Below, piece after piece: positions 48,136 through 59,573 of a stretch of 64,000 nt of DNA (positions within the stretch are counted from its first letter, which is position 1; every line of letters starts with the position of its first letter). Position numbers and translations under genes: made by a program. A model generated the notes under the pieces. It was not told where the DNA came from. It saw only the letters and a program-made list of their open reading frames with translations, and made no database searches. Source of the stretch: Paraspadella gotoi (taxonomy: Eukaryota > Chaetognatha); assembly GCA_051294375.1 (NCBI GenBank), contig JBJCIZ010000744.1, positions 686,264 through 750,263 of the forward strand, read 5' to 3'.

Positions 48136-48483
48136 CTGACAACGTAAGAACGAATTGTTGATAAACTCTCCATCGCAAACAATCTTTCCCGCATCCGAGG
48201 ATTTGACGCTCGAAATTGAAACGACGTATTTGTTTTCACTTTTGTTGAATAAAAACGTGAATCTTTCAAGTTCGGATGTGGTCGCGTTCCCATAGAAGGC
48301 CAGGTCCGATGCTTCCCTCTTTAGGACCGAACCACGACCAAGTCGGCGCGCAAAGGAGGAGAGACAAATAAAGTCCACGGAGGCTCCAACCAAAATAGTT
48401 TTGATATCAGAAGCGTCAGAGAGTACAAAGTTTATTTTGTAAAGTAATAAACAGTAAAAAGCCACATAACTGTGAAAAGCCAT
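48136..48483 (-). CDS. variable exon V10 (signal peptide + Ig domain, frame broken)
   Basis: MAFHSYVAFYCLLLYKINFVLS signal peptide, VDFICLSSFA, HPNLKDSRF in another frame, SDAGKIVCDGE and donor AG|GTTGG. The cleaner copy at 63657-63320 shows the intact design. Total length is 348 nt, so the net phase is off by one, consistent with an indel error. Confidence 0.6.
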
Positions 48484-48537
48484 GATTTCTAATTTTCCGA
48501 TTGAAAACTATTTGGACGACTTGGGGAGCGAATCTAA

Positions 48538-48588
48538 CTCGTATAGACGCCTGTTGTCGTATCAATCTTTTCAACGGAAAAACAAAAG
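48538..48588 (-). promoter_or_regulatory. promoter module of V10
   Basis: CTCGTATAGACGCCTGTTGTCG begins at 48538; AAACAAAAG at 48580-48588. Confidence 0.55.
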
Positions 48589-48766
48589 GTCTAGAGGATA
48601 GACACTAGACACAAGACAGACGAAGAAGTTTATATCTTATTGAATGTAATTTCAAAGAGGCTCGCTCCATCGCAGTGTACAATAGTGAATTGATATATTC
48701 GATAAGAAAAGAATAGGTTTATTATTATTCATAAACAAATAAAATAAACCATTAGCTTTCTCTTAC

Positions 48767-49095
48767 CTCAAAAACGGCGACTAGATAAACCCGTCGACGA
48801 ATCTCCTTCGCACACATATTTCCCCGCATCCCCCAACGCAACATTGGAAATTTTCAGAGAAATAAACTGATTGAACTTTATAAGGAAACCGCGGATCATC
48901 CCAGTTTGGATGCTTTCCCCCGTTCAACCCTATGATGCGATATGTTCCGCTGCTCGCGCTGCTTTTCGACCAGGGAGGTGGAAACGAGGAGGAACATTTC
49001 AGCTCGACGTTGGTCCCCATAATTAAGCTTAGTTTAGATTCCTCGCATAAAGTCACAAAGACAAAGGTGGAAATTAAAATTATTTGGCGAAACAT
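48767..49095 (-). CDS. variable exon V11 (signal peptide + Ig domain, frame broken near the end)
   Basis: MFRQIILISTFVFVTLCEES signal peptide, VELKCSSSFPPPWSK, KHPNWDDPRF in frame; then a shift, with CVGGCGEICVRRR reading where DAGKYVCEGD is expected. Donor AG|GTAAGA conserved; 329 nt, phase 2. No clear promoter motif of the standard form. Confidence 0.65.
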
Positions 49096-49372
49096 CCTTT
49101 GAGATAATAGTACAGAAAAAGATGCAGCACTTTGCTAGGAGAAATTTTGATCACCGACTCAAGAATCAGACACATGGAGCCACCACACTTTGAAATCAAC
49201 CAATTAAAAAACAAAAAGACACGGGACTACCAACCAACAAGTTATTCTTTTTTGAAAACGATTTCATAAGAACAAATTAAAATTCATCATTTATTAGAGA
49301 AAAAAATGAAAGAAATAAAGGAAGAAAAAAATAAAAATATAAAGAAAGAAAGACAGAAAGAAAAGTCAGTAC

Positions 49373-49698
49373 CTAATTAAGTTAAGAACGATCTGATGCG
49401 AAACATCTCCATCACAGACGAATTTCCCCGCATCAGATTTGTTCAAATTTGAAATGAACACGGAATACTCATCGTTCTCCTTTTGAAAAACATAACGAGA
49501 ATCCTTGAGAATTTGGATGCTTATTTAGTTTCCCGAAGCAAGGGTTTTATGTTGGTCCTGTTTAGAGCCAAACCACAGCCAAGTCGGAGGAAACGTCGAT
49601 GAGCAAGATATTTTTACTGAAGAGTTAACAAGTTTTGTGATTACGGTTTGTTTTGAGGAAACCAAGCCCAAACTGATGAAGAAAAGGATTTTATACAT
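49373..49698 (-). CDS. variable exon V12 (signal peptide + Ig domain, frame broken)
   Basis: MYKILFFISLGLVSS signal peptide, KISCSSTFPPTWLWFGSKQ, then an indel puts a stop before the KHPNLKDSRYVF segment; SDAGKFVCDGD and AG|GTACTG follow in other frames. 326 nt, phase 2. Confidence 0.55.
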
Positions 49699-49956
49699 TT
49701 TGCTCGAAAGAAAAATATTGCAGTTAATAAAAATCAGACAAATTGAAAAAGGATACGGATATGTTGCGACACCAAACGGGATAATAAAAAATTAAAGTCA
49801 ACAAATGCTCAATTCCGATCTATGCATGAATAACTAAACTGAAAAACAGATTATAACAATGATATACATACTTTGAAATTAATATATATGGCATAATTTT
49901 TTTTCCCTGAATCATAATGCTTTTAATTTTTTTATGCAAAGAAAACTGAAACTTAC

Positions 49957-50083
49957 CTCAAAACAGAAACAATGTATGTCACGGGAGAGTCACTGCCACA
50001 GACATACTTCCCGGCGTCGGCCAATGTTATTGCCGAAATTTTAATTCCATAATTCGAACCATCGTTAGCAAAGAGAAAAGAGA
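49957..50083 (-). pseudogene. V13 fragment (3' end of a variable exon) cut by the duplication junction
   Basis: Encodes only the end of an Ig domain (FLFANDGSNYGIKI... DAGKYVCGSD... with donor AG|GTAAG). At about 50083 it passes directly into the start of the duplicated block. A fuller version is at 58578-58951, so the truncation marks the boundary of the tandem duplication. Confidence 0.65.
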
Positions 50084-50230
50084 CGAGATATTATATGTTC
50101 AATATCTCGTTGTATCTTAACTGTAACTTCGCAGCCCATACGCGATGGCAGGCACAATTTTTTATTTCAATTTACCACCGGTCTAATTTTGAATCAACAA
50201 GAAAAACCGATTTTTTACATACACTTTTAC

Positions 50231-50581
50231 CTCACGGACGCTGAGAGTGTAGAAAGGCGGAAGATCGCACTTCGCGCCCACCGTCATTTGCAGAATCGGC
50301 ACAACTCGACGACGGAATCACTCCAGTCCCATAAAGCATTCTTTAATATTCCGAAATGACACACGATCATCTTTTAAAGTTGGGGTCGTTTGATGGGAGG
50401 GAGATATTTAATCTCGGATTGCAGTTTTTAAGCGGAGGAAAGAGCGGAATGCGATCTCCGCACAATTCACGTCGCGACCAGCAATGCACCGAACGTTTGG
50501 CCAGCCGACTGATAGGCTTCGATGCGTCACAGAACAGGTAACCAGCAAATTCCCGCAAAAAGTTGACTCGACACGACACAT
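50231..50581 (-). pseudogene. V5' (noisy copy of V5)
   Basis: The MCR start, the promoter motif (near 50684) and donor AG|GTAAAA are retained; the Ig frame is broken by many indels. Confidence 0.6.
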
Positions 50582-50796
50582 TTTAATAATTTCAGTTTTT
50601 GAACGAAGATCGCAGCTCGGGAAAACTACCAAAAAGTCGTGAGAAAAAGTAGGGAGAGAGTGTAATGATTACTATGATTAGTAATCAGTAGCGCTCTTCC
50701 CGGAAAACACAAAAATTATAATCTCAAGAAAAAAAACAAAGGGCAAACTGATATCAGAACGAAAATTTTTTCCCATCCCATTTAATATTGGACAAC

Positions 50797-51166
50797 CTGA
50801 CGACGCCACTGATATAAACGCTGGACTCGTCTCCTTCGCAATGTACTTCCCAGCGGTCGCTCAAACGCGCATCGACGACGGTGACGAGAGTAGACGTCAT
50901 CTCTACCGACCGAATCGCGAAAACGAGCTCGTCCATTCTCGGGTGAGCTTCCCGTGTGACGCCGTATGTTCACGTAGTCTTGCGTGTTCGCAGGCGTCCA
51001 ACTTCGACCAGGGATGCGGACCAAGGACGATGGGCAAAGGAAAGAAGGAAAAGTGGAAGCAGAGCAAAGAACGGCGAGAACGTTTGGAACTCCACTTGAC
51101 GCCGGAGAACGGCGAGGCAAGGCATTGAACAAAGAGGAAACCCGAGAGAAGACACATTATTGTCAT
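50797..51166 (-). pseudogene. V6' (noisy copy of V6)
   Basis: MTIM start and AG|GTTGTC end correspond to V6; the interior is frameshifted repeatedly, with an extra segment of about 30 bp in the middle. A motif like CAAGTGAGACGTCCACGG sits near 51329. Confidence 0.6.
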
Positions 51167-51555
51167 TTATAAAGTAAAATGATTTTTTAATGAGTATCTT
51201 ATTATATAACTTTATACAATCGTCAGTCGCTTACGTTATAGTAATTTCAAAGAAAAATTCTTAGGCCAGAAAAAGCCCAAAAATCTAACGAATTGAATCA
51301 AACAACATTCCCATGATTGGACCGAGAACAAGTGAGACGTCCACGGAAAAAAAACCCAAAAAGCATTGATGACAGAAACAAAATAGGGAAAACCGAACAC
51401 TAAATAAATGTCGAAGTAAAGACATAATGAAAACAATGCATACTCATATAACTTAAATACATTGATTATGGGAAGCTGTCGGACTTCTGCTTAAACATAT
51501 TTTTCCGCGAAAAATGTTAATCTAATTCATTGTTAGTTATAAACAAACAGAATAC

Positions 51556-51910
51556 CTAACGCGACTCAGACACCGTCCGAAATCGATGTCATCCGATTCG
51601 CAGACAAAATTTCCCCAGCGTCTTCGAGCGAAATTCCTTTGATTCTGCAAGAAGTAATACCGTGAGATCCTTCGCCGACGAAAGAATATCTTAGGATTTT
51701 TCAATCTGTGAGATGGGAGTTAATACCGTCATAGAGCGATCATCTTGACTGAATCTGTATTGGCCGACCAAGTCCACGGAGGCGGAACGAAGCATGAGCA
51801 GGAAAGCTCGACGTCGGCGCAGAGAAAAGCCGTGCTGTTGAGTCGGAAGCGAACGAGGTCGTCAAATCGAGAGGAAAATAGGATAAAGCGGAAAAGACGA
51901 AAGATTCATA
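51556..51910 (-). pseudogene. V7' (noisy copy of V7)
   Basis: Start codon context (AAGATTCAT on plus) and donor AG|GTATTC retained; frame broken. Confidence 0.6.
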
Positions 51911-52192
51911 TTTTGATAAGAGAGTGAGACTCAGCATGAGAAATAAAATTGGAAAGATAAAGCAGATGAGAATAAACAGGATAAGAGACAAGCGATTCGA
52001 CCTGGATAGCAGAACCTCCAGCGGTTTGAAAATAAAAACACAAAAGCAGCAATGGGACTGGTAAACTTTGTATTGACTGTAATATAGTAACTAAAAGACT
52101 TACAGGAGAAAACAGTATATCTTCTTTAAAAATTAAGTTTAACAATACCAATGAAAACCGTGGCACACAACCACAACATACGTCTTAAATAC

Positions 52193-52541
52193 TTAAAACA
52201 TTAACTATGGTTGTCGAGAAAAAGCATCTCCTTGAGCAACGAATTTCGCCAGCGTCCTCGGGTTTAACGTTAGATATCGATAAAGTTTATTTGTTTTCTC
52301 CGCCATAAATTGTAACTAATTTTGAAAGATTGGGATGACGCTTTGTTCACAGCCATAGGCAAGAGTCTTCTGTTGTCGGCTTTGGGGCGAACCAGGCCAA
52401 AGCAGGTGGAATGAAATGAAGAAAACATGTCACAATATCGATATTGGTGCCCCTCGAAAAGCACTCTTTGTAACTGAACACGATTGACAACAGACAACGA
52501 AATTGTACAAAAATGCAAAAAGTGAAAAATGCCACGGCCAA
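52193..52541 (-). pseudogene. V8' (noisy copy of V8)
   Basis: Corresponds to V8 by sequence. The start ATG and the donor are each altered by an indel (AAATACTTAAAAC on plus lacks one C compared with V8). Confidence 0.55.
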
Positions 52542-52867
52542 CTGCGTTTTAAGGACAAGAGAGAAAATTAGAGAATAACTTGATATAGAAAAAAGTCATT
52601 CCATGAACTATACAGACGAAGCAAGAGACTCAAGAAGGATGAAAATATAACGAAAATAACAGACAGGGCAACTTGGAAGATGCTTAAAGTCTATATAATT
52701 TTTATATTGTTTCATTTCCACAATTTTTGGCAGTATTTTTTTAAATGACGATAATAAAGATAAAGAAAAGTTGAGATACGCAAAATTAGTTCTCGTTTTG
52801 TTATAACATTCTAAACTTAAAATTACGATAACTTTAAGAAAATATTAATTTAATCATTGACCCATAC

Positions 52868-53217
52868 CTTACGACGTCGTCAGCAAAGACGCGACGAAGC
52901 GTCGCCTTCACAACAACAAACTCCCCCGCGTCAGAAAACTCTCGACTTTTCTCGATGAGAAGGACATAAACGGATTCTTTTTTTGCGAAAAAGAATATCT
53001 GGGAATTCTTAAATCGCGGATGCCGATTTTTTCCATCACTGGTCAGCATCTTGTATTTTCCTCATTGCGTCCCAGTTCCAGGGGGATAATTGAGATTCGC
53101 AATTTAAATTCAACCGAGGAATCTCCGTGAGAACCGTAGTTTAAAATCCACGACGGCGTGAACCGGCGCGGTAATTATGAAAAGTGCAACCACGAGAGCA
53201 AACAGTTTTGATATCAT
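52868..53217 (-). pseudogene. V9' (noisy copy of V9)
   Basis: MISKLFALVVALFIIT start and donor AG|GTATGG retained; interior out of frame. Promoter-like CCAGTAAGAAGACGCTAAGCG near 53277. Confidence 0.6.
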
Positions 53218-53381
53218 TTTGAATTTCGTTTGTGAATGAATCGGGAATGAATTTGTAGAATTTATCTCAGTATAAACCAGTAAGAAGACGCTAAGCGAGG
53301 GAAAAAGAAAATCTGAAATGTGGGAGACAAAAGAACGCGCCGATCTGTTAAAACAAAAGGAATAAGTTTTTTTAAGCCAAC

Positions 53382-53724
53382 CTGACAACGTTAAGAACGA
53401 ATTGTTGATAAACTCTCCATCGCAACAATCTTTCCCGCATCCGAGGAATTGACCGCTCGAAATTGAAACGACGTATTGTTTTCACTTTTGTTAATAATAA
53501 CGGTGAATCTTTCAAGTTCGGGATGTGGTCGCTTCCCATAAGCCAGGTCCGATGCTCTTCCTCTTTAGGACCGAACCACGACCAAGTCGGCGCAAAAGAG
53601 GAGAGACAAATAAAGTCCACGGAGGCTCCAAACCAAATAGTTTTGATATCAGAAGCGTCAGAGAGTACAAAGTTTATTTTGTAAAGTAATAACAGTAAAA
53701 ACCACATAACTGTGAAAAGCCCAT
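53382..53724 (-). pseudogene. V10' (noisy copy of V10)
   Basis: LLYKINFVLSDASDIKT, VDFICLSSFAPTWSWFGPK is open, then frames shift; donor AG|GTTGGC retained. Promoter CGTATAGACGCCTGTTGTCG near 53778. Confidence 0.6.
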
Positions 53725-54010
53725 GATTCTAATTTCGATTGAAAACTATTTGGACGACTTGGGGAGCGAATCTAACTCGTATAGACGCCTGTTGTCGTAA
53801 TCAAAATCTTTTCAAACAAAAACAAAAGGTCTAGAGGATAGACACTAGACACAAGACAGACGAAGTAGGTTTATATCTTATTGAATGTAATTTCAAAGAG
53901 GCTCAGCTCCATCGCAGTTTACAATAGTGAATTGATATAATTCGATAAGAAAAGAATAGGTTTATTATTATTCATAAACAAATAAATATAAACCATTAGC
54001 TTTCTCTTAC

Positions 54011-54337
54011 CTCAAAACGGCGACTAGATAAACCGTCGACGAATCTCCTTCGCACACTATATTTCCCCCGCATCCCCCAACGCAACATTGGAAATTTTCA
54101 AGAAATAAACTGATTGAACTTTTTCTAAAAAAAACCCGCGGATCATCCCAGTTTGGATGCTTCCCGTTAACCCTATGATGCGATATGTTCCGCTGCTCGG
54201 CTCTTTTAGCCAGGGAGGTGGACAACGACGAGGAACATTTCAGCTCGACGTTGGTCCCCATAATTACGCTTAGTTCAGATTCCTCGCATAAAAGTCACAA
54301 AGACAAAGGTGGAAATTAAAATTATTTGGCGAAACAT
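54011..54337 (-). pseudogene. V11' (noisy copy of V11)
   Basis: MGTNVELKCSSS is open and the end reads CEGDSSTVYLVAVLR before AG|GTAAGA, which shows the intended end of V11. The middle is frameshifted. Confidence 0.6.
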
Positions 54338-54606
54338 CCTTGAGATAATAGTCAGAAAAAAATGCAAGCACTTTGCTAGGAGAAATTTTTGATCACCGAC
54401 TCAAGAATCAGACACATGGAGCCACCACACTTTGAAATCAACCATTAAAAAACAAAAAGACACGGGACTACCAACAACAAGTTATTCTTTTTTTGAAAAC
54501 GATTTCATAAGAACAAATTAAAATTCATCATTATTGAGAAAAAAATGAAAGAAAAAGAAAAAAAATAAAAATATAAAAAGAAAGACAGAAAGAAAAAAGT
54601 CAGTAC

Positions 54607-54924
54607 CTAATTAAGTTAAGAACGATCTGATGCGAAAACATCTCCATCACAGACAATTTCCCGCATCAATTTGTTCAAATTTGAAAATGAACACGGAATA
54701 CTCATCGTTCTCCTTTTGAAAAACATAACGAGAATCCTTGAGATTGGATGCTATTAGTTCCCGAAGCAAGGGTTTTATGTTGGTCCTGTTTAGAGCCAAA
54801 CCACAAGCCAAGTCGGAGGAAACGCGAATGAGCAAGATATTTTTACTGAAGAGTTAACAAGTTTGTGATTACGGTTTGTTTTGAGGAAACCAAGCCCAAA
54901 CTGATGAAGAAAGGATTTATACAT
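54607..54924 (-). pseudogene. V12' (noisy copy of V12)
   Basis: Matches V12 from its start (ATACATTTG on plus) to AG|GTACTG; frame broken in several places. Confidence 0.55.
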
Positions 54925-55093
54925 TTGCTCGAAAGAAAAATATTGCAGTTAATAAAAATCAGACAAATTGAAAAAGGATACGGATATGTTGCGACACCAA
55001 AACGGATAATAAAAAAATTAAAGTCAACAAATGCTCATTCGATCTTTATGCATGAATAACTAAACTGAAAAAACAGATTATACAATGATATAC

Positions 55094-57350
55094 GACACAA
55101 TGAAAAATGGCGTAACGTTACTGTTCCGTGCATAAAAAAATTCACTGTTTAATATTATTATATTTCTTTATGTTTTGAAACAGTTATAGTTATCATTATG
55201 TATGAATCCAAAATATCAATGCAAAATCTTTTTTGTTTTTTAATATGACTGAATATAGGGTGAAAGATGATAATTTTATTTTTAAAAAGTTTACTACTTC
55301 ATTCAATTTATTCATAGAATTGTAAATAGAAAAAATAAAAAAAAATAATAGTACTAATAGTTAGTGTTACCGTCTCAAATAGGAATGAAAAAAAAAACCA
55401 TCTCATTTAAAAATTCGATCGGGAACGATGGGGTAACTAAGGCTTACCAATGCATCCTCCAAGCCGATTGTTCTCTCAAATAATTTTTTTTATTTTATAC
55501 ATTTGAGGGAAAAAAAGAAAATTTGGAAATGCAGGTTGCAGAAAGGGTACAGATAATCTGGACTTATTGACATGATAACCATGACCTTTTATATCTTTGT
55601 GAAATGGGGCAGTAAAGAAATCTAAAAAATTTCCATCATTTAAGTCAGTCAATGAACCCTTCTAATGGGCTATTAGAGAAATATTTTTTCTTAATAAAAT
55701 GGATGATAAATAACATAGAATTAAATTCCTTGCTATATTAAAAAAAATTATCAATAACAATTTAAAACTCAATAAATGTTTGCTTTGTCAATATGTTACC
55801 CAGCTATATAAAATTTTTTTACAACTTATTATGATAAACAAGCAGTGTGTCAAGCTTTAGTTTGCAGTTAAAAGATAAATGAAAAATAACGATTTTTTTT
55901 CACAGACAAGAAGGTAGATGTGGCAGCCTGTTTATATCAAGCTGAAAAACATTTTTGTATTTATTAATTTTTAATATTTAAAAATACATTTTATCAAGCT
56001 ATAACATAAAATTTTTTTGCTTGTTTTTTACCTTAACCTTGAAAAATAATAAGCAATTTTATGGAAATAAAAAAAATTTAATAATAAACAAAATGTAATT
56101 CCGTTTTCCTTTTTCAAATTATAAAAGAAAAAGAAAAAAATAATATGCCTTCATTGAAATTTTTAAAAAGCAAAAAACTGTTATACTTTTAACTCCTGAT
56201 TTAAACAAAGCTGTGCAAAGATTTATGGATTTAATTTAAATAAAACCTTTTAGAAAGGTGTCACATGATAGGCTTTAATTTGATACGCACATCCACCTTG
56301 CTACCTCTTTTCTTTCAAAATTTATAAAAAAATAACTTTTTTTTAAATTACGCAGTACAAATCTTTGTTAATAAAAAATTTCGGCAAAGCGGGAGTATCT
56401 CACTATTTACTAATTGACAATACTTAAATTTCAAAAAATAAACTTGAAGAAAATTTTTTGTCAATTTGAGATATATCACTTTCAATGTACCCCATGTCTA
56501 TAATAATTTATTTATTTATTTCCCGCCAAAAAAGCCTAATTAAGAAAAGTTGAAATTTTTTTTCAAAAAATTGTGGGAAAAAAATATTTGTCCGACTTGC
56601 TCATTGAGAATAATGTTTTGCAAGAAAATCAAAATATCAAAAAATAAAAAAAAATCCGCCTCTGAAAAATCGAAAAGCTAGAGGCTGATTTTTTAGATTG
56701 CAAAATTTTTTCCTGACTCATACCATTATTCCAAAGTTTCAAATATTTTTTTCCAACAAACATTCAATCAATTTTTTTTTATTAATTTAAAATGTTTTAA
56801 TGATGTTGTTTTTGTTTGAAAGAATTAGAAAAAAAAGAGTGAAAAATAGTAATTATAATAAGTTTTTTGAAAATACCATTTAAAATATTAAATAATTAGA
56901 CCAAGGGGAGTAAGCAAGACTTCCCATTCATAAAGAAATTGAAATGAATTTGTCATATTGTTTATTTAAGATTAATTGACTAATTACAAACAAATGATTC
57001 ATATAAATTTAGGAAATGATGGGTAAAAAATATTCATCTGGGTCTCGGTTAACTATTAAGGTTAGTCGTTAAAGTTTTGTTTTAAAATAATATTAATATT
57101 TTTTGCATTTTATAAAGCAATGGTCCTAAAATTTTGTAAGCGTTTCGACTATAATTGCTTCCTTTTTTACTATTTTGATCTAGTTAGCTTTTTTGTTGAA
57201 TGGTCAAGGGTTATGGTCAGATACAGTAATGTCGCAGTAGTCTATATCCGCACATATTACCAAAAGTAATGATCAATTAATTTGGCTCAGAACAATTAAA
57301 GGGAGCAATATCAACACGAGACGTTACGGCCACGTTATTTTCATTGTGTC
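55094..57350. mobile_element. 2.26-kb non-autonomous DNA transposon with TIRs and ATAC target duplication
   Basis: Left end GACACAATGAAAAATGGCG and right end (reverse complement) GACACAATGAAAATAACG, both reaching CGTAACG further in. The element is flanked by ATAC on both sides (55090-55093 and 57351-57354). Copy 1 of the segmental duplication has the empty site (GATATACATACTTTG near 49860). The interior is very AT-rich without a usable ORF and includes an imperfect inverted repeat at about 56570-56760 with a CCGCCTCT/AGAGGC hairpin. The 4-bp duplication does not fit mariner or hAT; superfamily not assigned. Confidence 0.88.
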
Positions 57351-57365
57351 ATACATACTTTGAAA

Positions 57366-57974
57366 TTAATATATATGGCATAATTTTTCCTGAATCAAAT
57401 AATGCTTTAAAATTTTTTTAATGCTCCTTGTAATAGGCTGCCTCATCTCACTTAGAATTTTCGATGTTTCTTTGTCCAAAACCGCGGGAAAAGGATCTGG
57501 TTTCTTAGGCTTGTCGGCGCGTTGGAGGGCCTCCTGGCAGCGCGGGTGCCGCAATGGCGGCCGTCGACGTGCAGCGCGAGGAGTCAACCTCCTGCCTGTG
57601 AGTTGGCGGTGCCTCAGCCAATCGTCGTAATTCTTCCCCTGGCTCCCGTGAGTCTGAGACTCAAAATGGCGGAAAAAAGTGAAGACGTTTGATCTCGGAG
57701 GCGTCGTCTCGATCTCCTCGTCGCGATGCCTGGCGATGGAGAACGATATCCTCGCCTCGAGTTCTGCTGCGACGCGAAAGGAATGTGACTGAGATCGAGT
57801 GGTTGTTCCTGTGGTGGGCAACGGCATCGATAAAACTGCCGCGGCGTTTGCGGCGTCGCTTCCGGTGACGCTGCGGCGTCGAATCTGACTGTTTAAGGTT
57901 GCGTGGCGCCCTTGGTTAAAGCACGGCGCTTTGTTCTTAGTCGGGTGCACCAATAGTGGCGAATTCACGGTCAA
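57366..57974 (-). CDS. hypothetical 202-codon ORF in a GC-rich inserted segment
   Basis: Open from an ATG at 57974. The product is basic and Arg/Pro-rich in the middle, with no signal peptide or domain that I recognise. A near-perfect family promoter core (GAGACCTCTAGCGG, 58007-58020) lies about 35 bp upstream in the usual orientation, and CCAAT is present on plus near 57949. The last part of the frame reads into the AT-rich flank, so the true 3' end may be a splice site. It could be a promoter fragment captured by a repeat. Confidence 0.35.
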   Translation of the reverse strand: MTVNSPLLVHPTKNKAPCFNQGRHATLNSQIRRRSVTGSDAANAAAVLSMPLPTTGTTTRSQSHSFRVAAELEARISFSIARHRDEEIETTPPRSNVFTFFRHFESQTHGSQGKNYDDWLRHRQLTGRRLTPRAARRRPPLRHPRCQEALQRADKPKKPDPFPAVLDKETSKILSEMRQPITRSIKKILKHYLIQEKLCHIY

Positions 57975-58565
57975 ACGTCCGCCACCTCTCTTTCAACGGC
58001 GCTGATGAGACCTCTAGCGGCGTTTGGAATCAAAGAGTTTATCTGAACAGTTTTTCCTGTTCTGTAAAATTGTCGCGGAACAAAGTTCTTATTTTGTTCA
58101 CAGCTTAAAAATCATTACCTTAATAAAATAATGCAAAGCATATAGATATTCGATATATAGGAATATCTATATGACTCAACAAGCATAAAGTAATAACAGT
58201 AATAATATTAATTGGTAACATTAACATGAAATAGCATTAATACTTAGGAAATAATCGTTTAAAAATCAATGTAGAAGAAGTTCTTTGTAAGAAAGACAAA
58301 GGAAATAAAAGTGATAGAATGAAAATTGTATACACTACTACTAGTGTTACCTAGTAAAAAACTATAAATGATTATAATGTTCTTTTGTTTCCACATGAAT
58401 ATACTATCATGTTATCCATAATTAGCACAATTGGAATATCTTATGGTAAGGCCTGAAGTGTGGAAACCACTAAATATAGTTCGTCACAACATTTCCGGGA
58501 TCGAATCCCCGAATGACTCTTTTTTATTTTAGTTGAGTTTGAAATTAAATAAGGCGGGATAGAAT
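57424..58565. other. inserted segment of about 1.14 kb within the copy of the V12-V13 spacer
   Basis: The flanks are continuous at about 49930-49950 in copy 1. The insert contains the GC-rich 202-codon ORF, a promoter-like motif, and near its right end a B-box-like GGATCGAATCC followed by a T run (58509-58530), as in Pol III-derived repeats. Boundaries are approximate because this copy is noisy. Confidence 0.5.
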
Positions 58566-58577
58566 CCCACACTTAAC

Positions 58578-58951
58578 TCAAAACAGAAACAATGTAAATG
58601 TCACGGGAGAGTCACTGCCACACGAACATACTTTCCAGGCGTCGCCATGTGTTATTTGCCGCAGATTTTAATTCCATAATTCGAACCATCGTTAGCAAAG
58701 AGAAAACGTGAATTTTTCCAGTTAGGATGTTTTTTGCCATTAGCACCAAATGATTTGGTAATCGTCTTTCCAAGGCCCCGCTCCTCTTGGACAAGGAGGT
58801 GGAAAGAGAAATGNNNNNNNNNNNNNNNNNNNNNNNNNCAAGTTAACTCGCCATCAGCGCCAAGGAAAAAATTAATATGCTTATCATCGGCAGCAGCAAA
58901 ATACGAGGCTATGCTGCACGAGATAAAAAAGATTGTGGGAAAAAGATTCAT
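58578..58951 (-). pseudogene. V13' variable exon (signal peptide + Ig, noisy, with an N run)
   Basis: MNLFPTIFFISCSIASYFA signal peptide and NFFLGADGELT, then 25 Ns (58814-58838), NGKKHPNWKNSRFLF and NDGSNYGIKI. The expected donor reads GAG|TTAAG instead of GAG|GTAAG, a one-base change or error. Confidence 0.6.
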
Positions 58952-59028
58952 TTTAGTATGAAATATTTTTACAGAATAAGTTGGATAGGTTTTCCTTTCA
59001 GTCAACCATGAAGTAAATTTTAGAAACC

Positions 59029-59080
59029 GACTCCTAGAGACGCTTTGGGATTAAAAAAAAATAATTGCGGAAAACAAAAG
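59029..59080 (-). promoter_or_regulatory. promoter module of V13'
   Basis: ACTCCTAGAGACGCTTTGGG begins at 59029; AAAACAAAAG at 59071-59080. Confidence 0.55.
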
Positions 59081-59238
59081 GTAACAGAAAAATATCCGAA
59101 AAATAATTTACCTCTCACCCAAAAATATTTTTAAAAACTTGGGCATTGATAAATATTAAATAAGCATAAAAATCCATAATGCATTCTAATTCAGACCGAA
59201 GTGAAAAAAAATTTAAAAAAGATATCACATAAAATTAC

Positions 59239-59573
59239 CTGACAACATTAAGAATAGTAACTTCGTATTCATCGCCATCGCATACAAACTTTCCCGCGTC
59301 GCTTGACTTTACGTTTGTTATTTTTAAAAAGTACTCATTTTGATTTTTAGTGAAATCGTATCTTGGCTCGTTGAGGTTTGGGTGAGCTTTAACACCGGCG
59401 ATGGCCAAGGTTTTAGGACGACCCTCTTTTCTGCTATACCACATCCAAGGTGGCGGAAAAGAGGATTTACAAGATATCGCGATGTTTGTTCCCAACAAGG
59501 CGCTGAGATTAACCAAGCAACAGCAAGGACACAAGATAAAAATAAGGAAATAAGCGAAAATAATGATCTTCAT
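59239..59573 (-). CDS. variable exon V14 (signal peptide + Ig domain)
   Basis: 335 nt, phase-2 end. MKIIIFAYFLIFILCPCCCL signal peptide, IAISCKSSFPPPWMWYSRK, HPNLNEPRYDFTKNQNEYFLKI, DAGKFVCDGD and VTILNVVR, ending AG|GTAATT. Fully open. A weak motif (GATGAAGACCACTAAGCCCG) is upstream at about 59648. Confidence 0.87.

Larger units (their letters stand above)
44884..49866. repeat. segmental duplication, copy 1 (V5-V12)
   Basis: About 5 kb containing V5 to V12 with intergenic DNA; matches 50084-55093 in the same orientation and order along its whole length. This copy has far fewer frame breaks. Confidence 0.9.
50084..55093. repeat. segmental duplication, copy 2 (noisy)
   Basis: Same order as 44884-49866 (V5' to V12' and their promoters), but with single-base insertions and deletions every few tens of bases, in coding and non-coding DNA alike. 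That uniform spread suggests uncorrected long-read sequence, not decay under relaxed selection. Confidence 0.85.

Noticed and set aside
50231-54924. V5'-V12' as a set of true pseudogenes
   Set aside because: Kept in the list as pseudogenes because the given sequence is broken, but not accepted as biological decay: indels are spread evenly over coding and non-coding DNA, which points to sequence error.
58440-58530. Possible tRNA gene (B-box-like GGATCGAATCC followed by a T run)
   Set aside because: The 5' and 3' ends do not form an acceptor stem and the A box is poor; treated as part of the inserted repeat.
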